From Streptomyces sp. MMBL 11-1 (GTDB lineage: Bacteria > Actinomycetota > Actinomycetes > Streptomycetales > Streptomycetaceae), in contig NZ_CP117709.1 in assembly GCF_028622875.1 (NCBI RefSeq), forward strand, positions 5,831,001-5,895,000: 64,000 bases of DNA, in the 5' to 3' direction. The position numbers and the translations under genes are program-made. The notes under the pieces are model-generated. The model searched no databases and was not told the DNA's origin. It worked only from the letters and a program-made list of their open reading frames with translations. Positions 16,468 through 28,453 of this stretch are shown one piece after another (position 1 is the first letter of the stretch; each line of letters starts with the position of its first letter).

Positions 16468-18587
16468 CCCTGGCACCCCAACAGCTCGACGGTCACCTGC
16501 CCCTGTCCGGCGTCGAGGAACTCTGGGAGCGGCTCGGCCGCGTCGAACAGCGGGTCCGGGAGGCCGTCGCGGCACGCCGGGCCGTCGACCCGGACCCCGA
16601 CGACCCCTACCGGGGGCAGTACCTCACCCCCGAGGGCGCGGCACGCATTCTGGAGGCCCGCGACGCGTTCACGCCCGTACCGGAGTACGGGGACGGAGCC
16701 CCGCCGGAAGCCCCGGCCGGGAGCCGGCTCGGCCGGCTGGCCGAGCGCTTCGGTCTCGCCCCGCCGGACGTCGAACTCCTGCTGGTCGCCCTGGCCCCGG
16801 ACATCGACCCCCGGTTCGAGCGGCTCTACGGCTACCTCAACGACGACCTCACCCGCCGCCGGCCCACCATCGGCCTCGCCCTGGAACTCTGCGGGCTGCC
16901 CGCCGCCGGCTCCGGGCGCTTCCGGTTCTCGCCGTCCGCCCCGCTCGTCGCGGGCGGGCTGCTGGATATCGTGGACGGCGAGCGACCGCTGCTCTCCCGG
17001 ACCCTGCGCGTACCGGACCGGGTCACCGCGCATCTCCTCGGCGACGACGGGACCGACGGCCGGCTGCGCGGGATCGTCCAGGAGGCCGCGCGGCCCCGCG
17101 AGCCCGACGAGCGCCCCGAGGTCTCCCGGATCGCGGCGGCCCTCGGCACGGGCAGCGGCCTGGTGCACCTCCTCGACCGGGGCGGCGACCCGTGCGGGCT
17201 CGCGATCGGGGCACTGGCCGCCGCCGGCCGGCGCCCGCTGGTCGTCGACATCGCGGCACTCGCCACCGCCCCCGAACAGGCCTCGCTCGTACGGGCCCTG
17301 GCGACCGAGGCCCGCCTCGGCCGCGCCGGGGTGGTCCTCGGCCCGCTCGAAGCGCTCGCCCCCGAACGCCCCGAAGGGGCCCGGGTGCTCGGTTCCCTGT
17401 GCGCGGCCCTCGGCTCCACCCCTCTGATCGCGTACGGGAAGAAGAACTGGGACCCGCTGTGGACGGCGGAGAGCCCGGTGCCCGTCACCGTCCTGCCCCC
17501 CGGCCCCGACGACGCCGGGCGCCAGTGGCGGCGCGCGCTCGCCGACGCGGGCCGGTCGGTCGGCCTGTCCGCCGCGCACGCCTCGCCCGACGACGCCCTC
17601 ATCGAGTCCGCCGCCGCCTACCGGCTCGACTCCGGCCAACTGCGCCGGGCGGCGACCGTCGCGTCCCGGCTGGCCCTCCTCGGGCAGCGGCCGGTGACCC
17701 CGGAGGACCTGCGTGCGGCGGTCCGCGCCCAGAACGGCGCGGGCCTGGAACGGCTCGCCCGCCGCATCGATCCCGCGGTCGGCTGGGACGACCTGGTGCT
17801 GCCCCCGGCGACCCGCACCCAGCTCGCCGAACTCGCCCTGCGCGCCCGCCACCGCGAGACGGTGCTCGGACAGTGGCGGATGCGGCCGGGCGGCGGCCGG
17901 GGGAGGGGCGTCATCGCCCTGTTCGCCGGGGAGTCCGGCACCGGCAAGACCATGTCCGCCGAGGTGATCGCCGCCGAACTGGGCATGGAGCTCTACGTCG
18001 TGGACCTGTCCACGGTGGTGGACAAGTACATCGGGGAGACCGAGAAGAACCTGGAGCGGATCTTCGTCGAGGCGTCCGACGTCAACGGCATCCTCCTGTT
18101 CGACGAGGCCGACGCGATCTTCGGCAAGCGGTCCCAGGTCAAGGACGCGCACGACAAGCACGCCAACGTGGAGTCGGCCTACCTCCTCCAGCGCATGGAG
18201 TCCTTCGACGGCATCGCCGTGCTCACCACCAATCTGCGGGCCAACCTCGACGAGGCGTTCACCCGCCGCATCGACGTGATCGCCGAGTTCCCGATGCCCG
18301 ACGCCCGGCAGCGCCTGGCCCTGTGGGACCGCTGTCTGGGCCCGGCGATCCCGCGCGACGCGGCGCTCGACCTGGAGTTCTGCGCGGACCGGTTCGAGCT
18401 GGCCGGCGGTTCGATCCGGGCCTGCGCGGTGACCGCCGCCTACTTCGCCGCCGAGTCGGGGAAGCCGCTGGACATGGACCAGCTCGTCACGGCGGTGCTC
18501 CAGGAGTACCGCAAGCTCGGACGGCTGGTGCTGGAGAGCGAGTTCGGGCCGTGGCTGGCGAAGGAGCGGGGGCGCGGCCTGCGGTAG
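16464..18587 (+). CDS. AAA+ ATPase of contractile injection system locus
   Basis: A 707-aa ATPase of the type conserved in eCIS clusters (Pvc15-like). The C-terminal AAA+ module has Walker A FAGESGTGKT near residue 490, Walker B ILLFDEADAIFGKR near 545, and a sensor/arginine-finger stretch AVLTTNLRANLDEAFTRRID. The N-terminal 450 residues contain a degenerate second ATPase-like region without an intact P-loop. It probably remodels or loads CIS components, and eCIS ATPases have been proposed to assist assembly or cargo loading. ATG at 16464 overlaps the DUF4255 stop. It is the last plus-strand CIS gene, followed by about 110 bp without a gene. Confidence 0.92.
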   Translation: MTLAPQQLDGHLPLSGVEELWERLGRVEQRVREAVAARRAVDPDPDDPYRGQYLTPEGAARILEARDAFTPVPEYGDGAPPEAPAGSRLGRLAERFGLAPPDVELLLVALAPDIDPRFERLYGYLNDDLTRRRPTIGLALELCGLPAAGSGRFRFSPSAPLVAGGLLDIVDGERPLLSRTLRVPDRVTAHLLGDDGTDGRLRGIVQEAARPREPDERPEVSRIAAALGTGSGLVHLLDRGGDPCGLAIGALAAAGRRPLVVDIAALATAPEQASLVRALATEARLGRAGVVLGPLEALAPERPEGARVLGSLCAALGSTPLIAYGKKNWDPLWTAESPVPVTVLPPGPDDAGRQWRRALADAGRSVGLSAAHASPDDALIESAAAYRLDSGQLRRAATVASRLALLGQRPVTPEDLRAAVRAQNGAGLERLARRIDPAVGWDDLVLPPATRTQLAELALRARHRETVLGQWRMRPGGGRGRGVIALFAGESGTGKTMSAEVIAAELGMELYVVDLSTVVDKYIGETEKNLERIFVEASDVNGILLFDEADAIFGKRSQVKDAHDKHANVESAYLLQRMESFDGIAVLTTNLRANLDEAFTRRIDVIAEFPMPDARQRLALWDRCLGPAIPRDAALDLEFCADRFELAGGSIRACAVTAAYFAAESGKPLDMDQLVTAVLQEYRKLGRLVLESEFGPWLAKERGRGLR

Positions 18588-18699
18588 TGGCCCGGCCGTG
18601 ACCGGCGGGACGGTCGGAGAGGTGCCGCGCTGAGCCGATCGGATGACGCCACGCGGGTGGCTACGGGCCCCGCCGACGCCCGGCTCCGATACTGATCCG

Positions 18700-19692
18700 A
18701 TGATCACAGGGCTGCGTGCGTGGGTGCTTCCGGAGCGTCAACGGAGGTCCCAGGCCGAACTCGCCGAGGACCTGGACCTCACGTGCGGGGACGCCCGCGC
18801 CAAGCAGTCGGCCTTCTGGACCATGCTGTTCTTCTCCGCGGTGATCGCGGCCGGCGGTGTCCTGACCGATTCCACGGCCACCGTGATCGGCGCGATGATC
18901 ATCGCGCCGCTGTCCACCCCGATCATGGGCATCGCCATCGGCGCCGTACAGGGCCGGCGCGGCTCGGCGGGCCGCTTCGTGCTCGCCGGGGTGCTCCTCG
19001 TGGTGGCGGTCGGCGCCGTGGGTTCGCTGGCCGTGCCGTCCCACTACGACCTGCTGTCGGACAGTCAGATCGCCGGCCGGACCTCGCCCGGCCTGCTGGA
19101 CCTGGTGGCCGCCCTGGCGACCGGCTTCGCCGGGGCGCTCGCGCTGTCCCGCAAGGACGTCGCCGCGGTGCTGCCCGGCGTGGCCATCGCCATCTCGCTG
19201 GTGCCGCCCTTGGTCGTGGTCGGCGTCTGCGCCGGGCAGGGCGCCTGGTGGCCGGCGCTCGGCGCGCTGGTGCTCTTCGTCTCCAACCTGCTCGCCCTGG
19301 TCTTCGCCGGCATGGTGGTCTTCGCCGCGCTCGACCACGCCGAGGCACGCCCGGCCCGCGCGTCGCGCCGGGCCTACGCGGCGCTCGGTCTGCTGTTCGC
19401 CGCGGTGGGCCTGGTCCTCGCGGCCAGCACCACGGTGACCGTACTGCTCCACGTATGGACCACACGCACTTCCGCCGCCGCGGCCGCCTGGCTCTCCGGC
19501 ACGCCCGGCGCGCAGGTCATCGACGTACAGACACACTCCCGGACGCTGTACATCGCCGTGCGCACACCGGCCGACCTGCCCCCGCTGGACCGGCTCCTCG
19601 CCGACCTCGGCGGAAAGGTGCCGGACGGGGTGCCGGTCGCGGTGGTGACGACCCAGGGCCGGCAGCTCCAGGTCGGCCGGGTCGGGGACTGA
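18700..19692 (+). CDS. DUF389 (TIGR00341-type) membrane protein
   Basis: A 330-aa integral membrane protein of the DUF389 family, whose function is unknown. After a short cytoplasmic start (GLRAWVLPERQRRSQAELAEDLDL), residues 40-260 hold about six hydrophobic helices, including the family hallmark TVIGAMIIAPLSTPIMGIAIG. The C-terminal 70 residues are a soluble domain (AQVIDVQTHSRTLYIAVRTP). ATG at 18700 is chosen because translation from an upstream ATG at 18643 adds residues unlike the family. It is convergent with the hydrolase gene, separated by a strong hairpin. Confidence 0.85.
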   Translation: MITGLRAWVLPERQRRSQAELAEDLDLTCGDARAKQSAFWTMLFFSAVIAAGGVLTDSTATVIGAMIIAPLSTPIMGIAIGAVQGRRGSAGRFVLAGVLLVVAVGAVGSLAVPSHYDLLSDSQIAGRTSPGLLDLVAALATGFAGALALSRKDVAAVLPGVAIAISLVPPLVVVGVCAGQGAWWPALGALVLFVSNLLALVFAGMVVFAALDHAEARPARASRRAYAALGLLFAAVGLVLAASTTVTVLLHVWTTRTSAAAAAWLSGTPGAQVIDVQTHSRTLYIAVRTPADLPPLDRLLADLGGKVPDGVPVAVVTTQGRQLQVGRVGD

Positions 19693-19697
19693 CCCGG

Positions 19698-19736
19698 CCG
19701 GCCGCGTCGGCGGAGCGCCCCCGCCGGCGCGGCCGG
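19698..19736. terminator. Bidirectional terminator between convergent genes
   Basis: A 16-bp stem: CCGGCCGCG-T-CGGCGG (19698-19713), 7-nt loop, then CCGCCG-G-CGCGGCCGG (19721-19736). The only non-Watson-Crick position is a single T/G pair. It starts 6 bp after the DUF389 stop and ends 7 bp before the hydrolase stop on the other strand, so it can serve both. No T-run, as is usual in Streptomyces. Confidence 0.85.
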
Positions 19737-19742
19737 ACCGGT

Positions 19743-21260
19743 TCAGCCCCTCAGGCCGCTCAGATAGGCGTCGATCGCCTGCCTCGGTTCCTTCAGGCCG
19801 TACATCCCGTGGCCCACGGTGTCCACCGTGAGCAGGGACGCCCTGGGGAAGGCGCCCGCCATGCGCCGCGCACCCGCGAGCGGGGTCGCCACGTCGTGCA
19901 GGGCGTTCACCACGAGCACCGGCGGCAGGACCCCTTTCGCCCGGTCGGACGGGCGCTTGGGCGGCGTCCAGCCCTGGCAGCCCAGCACCATGTCCAGGGC
20001 CTGGGAGTTGTAGCGGACGTGCGGGGCGGCCTTCGCGACGCGCCCCCGGAGGGCCCGGTACGCGGAGTAGTCGCGGATCCTGAAGTCGTTGTCCCGGCAG
20101 AGCACGAGTCGCCAGGCGAGTTCGGGGCCCGAGTCGTCCAGGTACACATCGCCCCGACCGCTGTGCAGCGCGGTGAGTTGCTCCGTGGCCTGCGCGGGCG
20201 AGTAGCGGCTGAGGGCGAAGTAGAGGAAGCCCACGAGCCGGTCGGCGCCGACCTTCCGCCGGGTGGGTCCGTCCGGGCCCGGCTCGCGGAGCGTGCCCGC
20301 GTCGGCCCGGGCGAACAGCTCCTCGGTGACGGAGATCAGCTTCCGCCCCTTCAGGACACAGGAAGTGTCCTTCTCGCAGACGGCCACGAGCCGCTCGAAG
20401 ATGTCGTCGACGGCCACGCTGCCGTCGGTGAGATAGCGCTCGGCGCTCGGCCCGGCCGGGTCCATCGCGCTGTCGAGCGCGAGCGCCCGGAGGCGTTGGG
20501 GGAAGAGCCGGGCGTAGCGCTCGCCGACGGAGGTTCCGTAGGAGACCCCCATGAAGCTGATCTTCCGCTCTCCGACGGCGGCGCGGATCGCGTCCATGTC
20601 GCGGGCGACGCTCTCGGTGTCCATATGGGTGGCGAGCGGGCCCGCCTGCCGCAGGCAGCTCTTGGCCAGCTCACCGTTCAAGGTGCGCAGCCGTTCGAAC
20701 TCCGCGGCGTCGCGCGGCCGGTGCGGGATCTTCGCGGCGATGGTCTCGTCGCAGTGGACGCCCTCGCTGCGGCCGATGCCGCGCGGGTCGAAGGAGATCA
20801 CGTCGAAGCGCTTCAGCAGATACGGTGAGAACTCCCGGTCCGCGTACATCGCGCTGTCGGCCCCCGGGTTCCCCGGCCCGCCCGGGTTGGTCATCAGGAC
20901 CCCGATCCGCTTCGCGGGATCGGCGCCCCGGTACCGGGCGACGAACACACTCGTCCGCGGGCCCTGCGGCTTCGACCAGTCCACCGGCACTTCGATCGTC
21001 CCGCACCGCACCCGCGGACCCGGTGCGGGCATGGGGTCGGCGGGCGGGCAGGCGCCCCAGCGGATCGCCGGAGCGACGGCAGCGGCACCGGCGCCCGTCT
21101 GCCGGGCGCCCGTGGTCGCGGCGGCCGAGGGCGCGACCGGCACCGCGGAGACGGAGAGCGCGAGCAGGACGGAGAAGGCCCGGCCGCCCGCCCTCGGGCG
21201 GCGTCGCGGTATCCCGCCGGGCTTTCCGCGCGGCTGTGTGATCGGGTTGCTCGTTTCCAT
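19743..21260 (-). CDS. Secreted alpha/beta hydrolase (Streptomyces SlpD/tripeptidyl aminopeptidase-like)
   Basis: A 505-aa serine hydrolase, probably exported. Residues 1-50 are a signal peptide (basic RRRPRAGGRAFSVLLALSVSAVP, Ala-rich cleavage area). The fold shows MTNPGGPGNPG as oxyanion loop, FDPRGIGRSEG, nucleophile Ser in GVSYGTS, acid Asp in NALHDVATPLAGA and His in VGHGMYG. The family comprises mycelium-associated or secreted tripeptidyl aminopeptidases and related esterases of Streptomyces. A near-palindromic CTATCGATAG lies upstream at 21296-21305 in the promoter region. ATG at 21260 is chosen because the hydrophobic signal follows directly. Confidence 0.88.
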   Translation of the reverse strand: METSNPITQPRGKPGGIPRRRPRAGGRAFSVLLALSVSAVPVAPSAAATTGARQTGAGAAAVAPAIRWGACPPADPMPAPGPRVRCGTIEVPVDWSKPQGPRTSVFVARYRGADPAKRIGVLMTNPGGPGNPGADSAMYADREFSPYLLKRFDVISFDPRGIGRSEGVHCDETIAAKIPHRPRDAAEFERLRTLNGELAKSCLRQAGPLATHMDTESVARDMDAIRAAVGERKISFMGVSYGTSVGERYARLFPQRLRALALDSAMDPAGPSAERYLTDGSVAVDDIFERLVAVCEKDTSCVLKGRKLISVTEELFARADAGTLREPGPDGPTRRKVGADRLVGFLYFALSRYSPAQATEQLTALHSGRGDVYLDDSGPELAWRLVLCRDNDFRIRDYSAYRALRGRVAKAAPHVRYNSQALDMVLGCQGWTPPKRPSDRAKGVLPPVLVVNALHDVATPLAGARRMAGAFPRASLLTVDTVGHGMYGLKEPRQAIDAYLSGLRG

Positions 21261-21449
21261 GGGCGACACCGTGCCCGCCCCGTGTGATGACGCCTCTATC
21301 GATAGTTGACCGGCGCGTAACAGAGCGCCAGGTCGCACCCCGGTCCGAGGTGCTGCACGGAGCCGACGGCACCGGGCGGGTGCGGAGGTGTCGACAGCGG
21401 CACGGTCGAGGCCGCCTCGGCGGGCGCCGCGGCGGACGGCGGGAGGGGG

Positions 21450-21478
21450 CCGTGCCGCCCCGCGTCGGGGTGGCACGG
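21450..21478 (-). terminator. Terminator of the metal-efflux ATPase gene
   Basis: A 12-bp stem with one G/T position and a 5-nt loop (CCGTGCCGCCCC at 21450-21461, GGGGTGGCACGG at 21467-21478), 14 bp beyond the stop codon of the P-type ATPase gene. It separates that gene from the downstream hydrolase, which therefore needs its own promoter. Confidence 0.8.
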
Positions 21479-21491
21479 CGGTCGCGTCCGC

Positions 21492-23477
21492 TCAGGCGGT
21501 GTCCTCGGCGGGCCGGGGCCAGGCGGCCTCCCGCAGGAGACGCAGGCCGTTGAGGCCGACGATGACGGTGGAGCCCTCGTGTCCGGCGACGCCGAGCGGC
21601 AGGGGCAGCGTGCCGATCAGGTCCCAGGCGACCAGGGCGGCGATGAAGGTCCCGGCGATGACCAGGTTCTGGACGACCAGGCGGCGGGCGGTGCGGGAGA
21701 GGGCCACGACGGCGGGGACCGTGGCGAGTTCGTCGCGGACGACGACGGCGTCGGCGGTTTCCAGCGCGAGGTCGGATCCGGCCCGGCCCATCGCGATGCC
21801 GGTGTGCGCGGCGGCCAGCGCGGGCGCGTCGTTGACCCCGTCGCCGACCACCAGGACCCGCAGGCCCTCGGCCTCCCAGGCCCGCACCGCGGCGACCTTG
21901 TCCTGCGGGAGCAGCCCGGCACGCACGTCGCTGATCCCGACCTCGGCGGCCAGCCGGCGGGCGGCGCGTTCGTTGTCCCCGGTGAGCAACACCGGGGTAC
22001 GGCCGGTCAGTCCGGTGAGCGCGGCCACGGTCGCCCTCGCGTCCGGACGCAGCCGGTCCGCGATCCCCAGCACGCCGACCGGGGCGTCGTCACGGAGTAC
22101 GAGGACCGCGGTACGGCCTCCGTCCTCCAGCGACCGGACCGCCTCGTCGAGGCCGGGTCCGGAGCCGGGGCCGCCGGCGGCGAGGCGGTCCGGGGACCCC
22201 ACCCGGACGGTGCGGCCGTCGACGGTGGCGGTGACACCGGTCCCGGGGGAGGAGGCGAAGCCGGTCGCCTCGGCGAGGACGAGGCCGCGCTCGCGGGCGG
22301 CCCGTACGACGGCCCGGGCGAGGGGGTGCTCGCTGGGGTGCTCGGCCGCCCCCGCCAGGGCCAGCAGCCCCTCTTCGTCCAGGTCCGACCCGGGCAGGGG
22401 GAGGACGTCGGTGACCCGTGGGGTGCCCTCGGTCAGGGTGCCGGTCTTGTCCAGGGCCACCGCGTCGACCTGGCCCAGGCGCTCCATCACGACGGCGGAC
22501 TTCGCGAGTACGCCGTGGCGGCCCGCGTTGGCGATCGCGGACAGCAGCGGCGGCATGGTCGACAGCACCACCGCGCACGGCGAGGCCACGATCATGAACG
22601 TCATCGCGCGCAGCAACGCCGACCGGAGGTCGTCGCCGAAGGCGAGCGGGATGCCGAAGACGGCCAGGGTGGCGATGACCATGCCGATCGAGTACCGCTG
22701 CTCGATCTTCTCGATGAAGAGCTGGGTCGGCGCCCTGGTCTCGGACGCCTCCTCGACCATCTTCACGATCCGGGCGATCACCGAGTCCGCCGGATCCCGT
22801 TCGACGCGCACCCGCAGAGCGCCGGTGCCGTTCACCGTGCCGGCGAACACCTCGTCCCCCGCCTGCTTGGCGACCGGCAACGGCTCACCGGTGATCGTGG
22901 CCTGGTCGACGTCGCTCGCCCCGTCCAGGACGTGCCCGTCCGCGCCGACCCGCTCACCGGGGCGCACCAGAATGACGTCCCCCACCGCCAGATCTCCGGC
23001 GTCCACCGTCTCCTCGGCACCGTCCGCACGGAGCCGGGTCGCGACGTCGGGGGCGAGATCGAGGAGGCCGCGCACGGAGTCGGCGGTGCGGGCGGTCGCG
23101 ACCGCCTCCAGGGCGCCGGAGGTGGCGAAGATGACGATCAGCAGCGCGCCGTCCAGGACCTGCCCGATCGCGGCGGCGCCGAGCGCGGCGACGACCATCA
23201 GCAGGTCCACGTCCAGCGTCCTGTCCCGCAGCGCCTTGAGCCCCTCCCACCCGGGCTCCCAGCCGCCGGTGACATAGCTGGCGGCGAACAGCGGGCCCCA
23301 CACCCACGCCGGAGTCTCCAGCAGATACACGGGGAGCGCCAGCAGGAACAGCACCAGGGAGGCCAGCGCCCACCGGGCCTCCGGCAACGCCAGGAGGCGC
23401 GTTCGCCGCCTCGGCGGCACCGGGCGCGGAGCGTCGGCGGTCGCCGGCCCGGGCCGTTGATCCACGACAGAAGACAT
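21492..23477 (-). CDS. P1B-4-type heavy-metal efflux ATPase
   Basis: A 661-aa metal-transporting P-type ATPase. The membrane motif is SPC (FMIVASPCAVVLS) rather than CPC, and the last helix carries HEGST (GVAGHEGSTVIVGLN); SPC plus HEG-x-T defines the P1B-4 group, which exports Co2+, Zn2+, Fe2+ or Cd2+. Catalytic parts are actuator TGEP (ATITGEPLPVA), phosphorylation DKTGT, nucleotide-site HP (AEHPSEHPLA) and hinge GDGVNDAPAL. No N-terminal CxxC metal-binding domain exists, also typical for the group. ATG at 23477 follows GAAGGGG; an upstream start at 23495 is possible. It is divergent from, and probably repressed by, the adjacent ArsR-family sensor. Confidence 0.93.
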   Translation of the reverse strand: MSSVVDQRPGPATADAPRPVPPRRRTRLLALPEARWALASLVLFLLALPVYLLETPAWVWGPLFAASYVTGGWEPGWEGLKALRDRTLDVDLLMVVAALGAAAIGQVLDGALLIVIFATSGALEAVATARTADSVRGLLDLAPDVATRLRADGAEETVDAGDLAVGDVILVRPGERVGADGHVLDGASDVDQATITGEPLPVAKQAGDEVFAGTVNGTGALRVRVERDPADSVIARIVKMVEEASETRAPTQLFIEKIEQRYSIGMVIATLAVFGIPLAFGDDLRSALLRAMTFMIVASPCAVVLSTMPPLLSAIANAGRHGVLAKSAVVMERLGQVDAVALDKTGTLTEGTPRVTDVLPLPGSDLDEEGLLALAGAAEHPSEHPLARAVVRAARERGLVLAEATGFASSPGTGVTATVDGRTVRVGSPDRLAAGGPGSGPGLDEAVRSLEDGGRTAVLVLRDDAPVGVLGIADRLRPDARATVAALTGLTGRTPVLLTGDNERAARRLAAEVGISDVRAGLLPQDKVAAVRAWEAEGLRVLVVGDGVNDAPALAAAHTGIAMGRAGSDLALETADAVVVRDELATVPAVVALSRTARRLVVQNLVIAGTFIAALVAWDLIGTLPLPLGVAGHEGSTVIVGLNGLRLLREAAWPRPAEDTA

Positions 23478-23530
23478 GACAGAGCGCCCCTTCACGGGTG
23501 GACGACGGGCAACACGCTCACCATACAGGA

Positions 23531-23554
23531 ATACATGAACAGGTCTTCATGTGT
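23531..23554. promoter_or_regulatory. ArsR/SmtB-type operator in divergent promoter
   Basis: A 7-bp perfect inverted repeat, ACATGAA-CAGGTC-TTCATGT (23533-23552), extending with further partial symmetry to 23531-23554. TGAA-N-TTCA dyads of this kind are the classical binding sites of ArsR/SmtB metalloregulators. It lies in the 95-bp gap between the efflux ATPase and its regulator. A TATGAT box at 23561-23566 just downstream would place transcription start at the regulator ATG (23573), implying a leaderless mRNA with the operator over the -35 region. Confidence 0.85.
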
Positions 23555-23572
23555 CACGCGTATGATGACGGT

Positions 23573-23959
23573 ATGGGCCACGGAGCAGACGCCAGGAGCA
23601 GCGCCACCACGCGCGAACGTCTCGACGCGGTCGGCGCCGCCGACGTCGCCGCCACCCTCCAGGCCCTCGCGACCCCCTCGCGGCTGCACATCCTCGCCCG
23701 CCTCCAGGAGGGCCCCTGCTCGGTGAGCGACCTCGCCGGCGCCGTGGGGATGGAGGCGTCCGCCTGCTCCCACCAGCTGCGCCTGCTGCGCAATCTCGGC
23801 CTGGTCTCCGGCGAACGCCACGGCCGCTCGATCATCTACGCCCTCTACGACAACCACGTCGCCGAACTCCTCGACCAGGCCCTCTACCACGTCGAACACC
23901 TGCGTCTGGGCGTCCGCGACCTCCCGGCCGAGGTCCCCGAGCCCGCCGCCGTCGACTGA
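23573..23959 (+). CDS. ArsR/SmtB-family metal sensor, CzrA-type zinc/cobalt site
   Basis: A 128-aa winged-helix repressor: LQALATPSRLHILARLQEGPCSVSDLAGAVGMEASACSHQLRLLRNLGLV is the DNA-binding part (described by residues 25-80), followed by the wing GERHGRSIIYALYD. The final helix holds D-x-H-(10 residues)-H-x-x-H (DNH ... HVEH), the alpha-5 ligand set of CzrA-type Zn(II)/Co(II) sensors. There is no ArsR-like CVC site. This metal class agrees with the P1B-4 exporter encoded divergently. ATG at 23573 fits the leaderless promoter; it would release DNA when Zn or Co binds. Confidence 0.92.
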   Translation: MGHGADARSSATTRERLDAVGAADVAATLQALATPSRLHILARLQEGPCSVSDLAGAVGMEASACSHQLRLLRNLGLVSGERHGRSIIYALYDNHVAELLDQALYHVEHLRLGVRDLPAEVPEPAAVD

Positions 23960-24044
23960 TCCCGCCACGGGCGATGCGTGGGCTTTCGGACAATCTCGGC
24001 CGATGCCCTGTCCCTGCCCGCCGGGCCCGCCCTCCTCTCCTATG

Positions 24045-24062
24045 CTCTACATGTCTGTAGAG
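24045..24062. promoter_or_regulatory. Perfect hairpin/operator upstream of HhH gene
   Basis: CTCTACA-TGTC-TGTAGAG is a perfect 7-bp inverted repeat with a 4-nt centre, about 80 bp before the helix-hairpin-helix gene. The TACA/TGTA ends recall BlaI/CopY-type boxes, but the centre is longer than theirs, so the regulator is unknown. Confidence 0.6.
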
Positions 24063-24142
24063 AATGACGGGGCGCGCGGAAGTCCGCACGGCTCCGTCAT
24101 ACGCGCGCGCTTCGTGGGGAGCGCGGAACGAGGAGGACGAGC

Positions 24143-24361
24143 GTGGCTTCGATCGATCTGGACAAGGTGCTGGACAAGGCGTGGGTGGACAAGAGCGTGC
24201 CGGAGGTGCTGGCGGCCCCGGTGTCGGCGCTCAAGGGTGTCTCGGACCGGCAGGGCGACCTCCTCAAGGAGGCGTTCGGTATCAAGACCGTGGCCGACCT
24301 CGCGGACCTGAAGTACGTCGGCTGGGCACAGGCCCTGGCCGCGCTGGACGCGGCGAAGTAG
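24143..24361 (+). CDS. Small helix-hairpin-helix protein
   Basis: A 72-aa protein. Residues 27-70 form one helix-hairpin-helix-like unit (APVSALKGVSDRQGDLLKEAFG, then KTVADLADLKYVGWAQALAAL), as in DUF4332-type proteins that bind DNA non-specifically or form helical bundles. GTG at 24143 is preceded by GAGGAGGACGAGC. It is monocistronic between a hairpin operator and the convergent end of the conflict operon. No catalytic domain; function unknown. Confidence 0.8.
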   Translation: MASIDLDKVLDKAWVDKSVPEVLAAPVSALKGVSDRQGDLLKEAFGIKTVADLADLKYVGWAQALAALDAAK

Positions 24362-24453
24362 GAGCCCGACGGGCGAACGGCGCCGCCGACGGCGCGGGCT
24401 CCTGTGGCGCGGCGCTCACACGGCCGGCTTCGGCAGCCGCCGTCTGCCGGTGA

Positions 24454-27496
<3,043 letters not shown>

Positions 27497-27504
<8 letters not shown>

Positions 27505-28453
27505 CGGACAGGTTCTTCATCAGCAGGCCGATGAGTGCGCCGCGCTCCGCCGCGTCCATCTCCGCAGGTCCGTCCAGCAGGTGGATGGTGCTGAGCAGCT
27601 GATCGATCGCGAGAGGTTCTCTGTCGCCCACCCTGCGGACGAAGTCGTCGACGAGATCCGCGAGCGGGCCCGATTCGGGTACGTCGAGCCGCAGGTGTCG
27701 GCGCACGACTTCCCGGACGAGTTCAGGTGTGGGGCGGGGCATCGTGTAGCGCAGGCATCGCCGCAGGAACGGCGCGGGCAGCTCCTGCTCGCCGTTGCTG
27801 GTCATCACGATGAAGGGGAACTCGGTGCACTGCACATGACCACCGCGCACGGGGTACGTGGCATCCTCGCCGGACATCCGCAGGTGCGCGAGGTCCTGCC
27901 CCTCACGGCGCAGCTCCTCGATGCGGAACTCACCGCGCTCCAGGACGTCGAGCAGATCCCCGGGAAGGTCCAGATCCGCCTTGTCGATCTCGTCGATGAG
28001 GAGCGCACGAGGACGGTCCGAGGGCAGCAGCGCCGTGCCCAGCGGCCCCAGGGTCATGAACGCCGCGATGTCGTCGGCGCCGGCGTCAGCCGCACCGGCG
28101 CGCGTCCTCTCCTGCCCCAGCCGGTGCGCGTGGATGCGCCCGAGGGCGTCGTAGTGGTACAGAGCGTCCCCGAGCGTGCTGCGCGAGGTCACATGCCAGC
28201 GCAGTACGGGGCCGAGCGCCAGCTCCGCCGCGACCTGCTCGATCACGGTGGACTTGCCCGTGCCCGGACTGCCCGTGATCAGCAGGGGCCGGCGCAGGGC
28301 GAGGGCCGCGTTGACCGCGGCGACCAGCCCTTCCGGCGGCTCGAACAGCCCGGCGGACGACGCGCGGGGGAAGGTCCTCCACGGCGGTGGGTCGGGCAGA
28401 CGGGTCTCCTGCCTTACCACGCCGTCGCCCCGGTAGTACGGACTCCACGTCAT
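27497..28453 (-). CDS. MoxR-type AAA+ ATPase of vWA-MoxR-VMAP system
   Basis: A 318-aa AAA+ ATPase. Walker A is ITGSPGTGKST near residue 63, Walker B ALLIDEIDKADLDLPGDL near 150, sensor 1 MTSNGEQEL near 215, followed by FLRRCLRYTMPRP with arginine finger candidates. The DLPGDLLDVLERGEF and TSNGE-type sequences are typical of MoxR family members that pair with vWA proteins. ATG at 28453 overlaps the caspase-VMAP stop (ATGA). In vWA-MoxR-VMAP conflict systems the ATPase is thought to gate activation of the effector; here both flanking genes are coupled to it. Confidence 0.9.

Noticed and set aside
1..18587. Complete prophage
   Set aside because: No integrase, terminase, portal, capsid, lysis or replication genes are seen. 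Sheath, tube, LysM, spike, DUF4255 and AAA+ genes match a contractile injection system.
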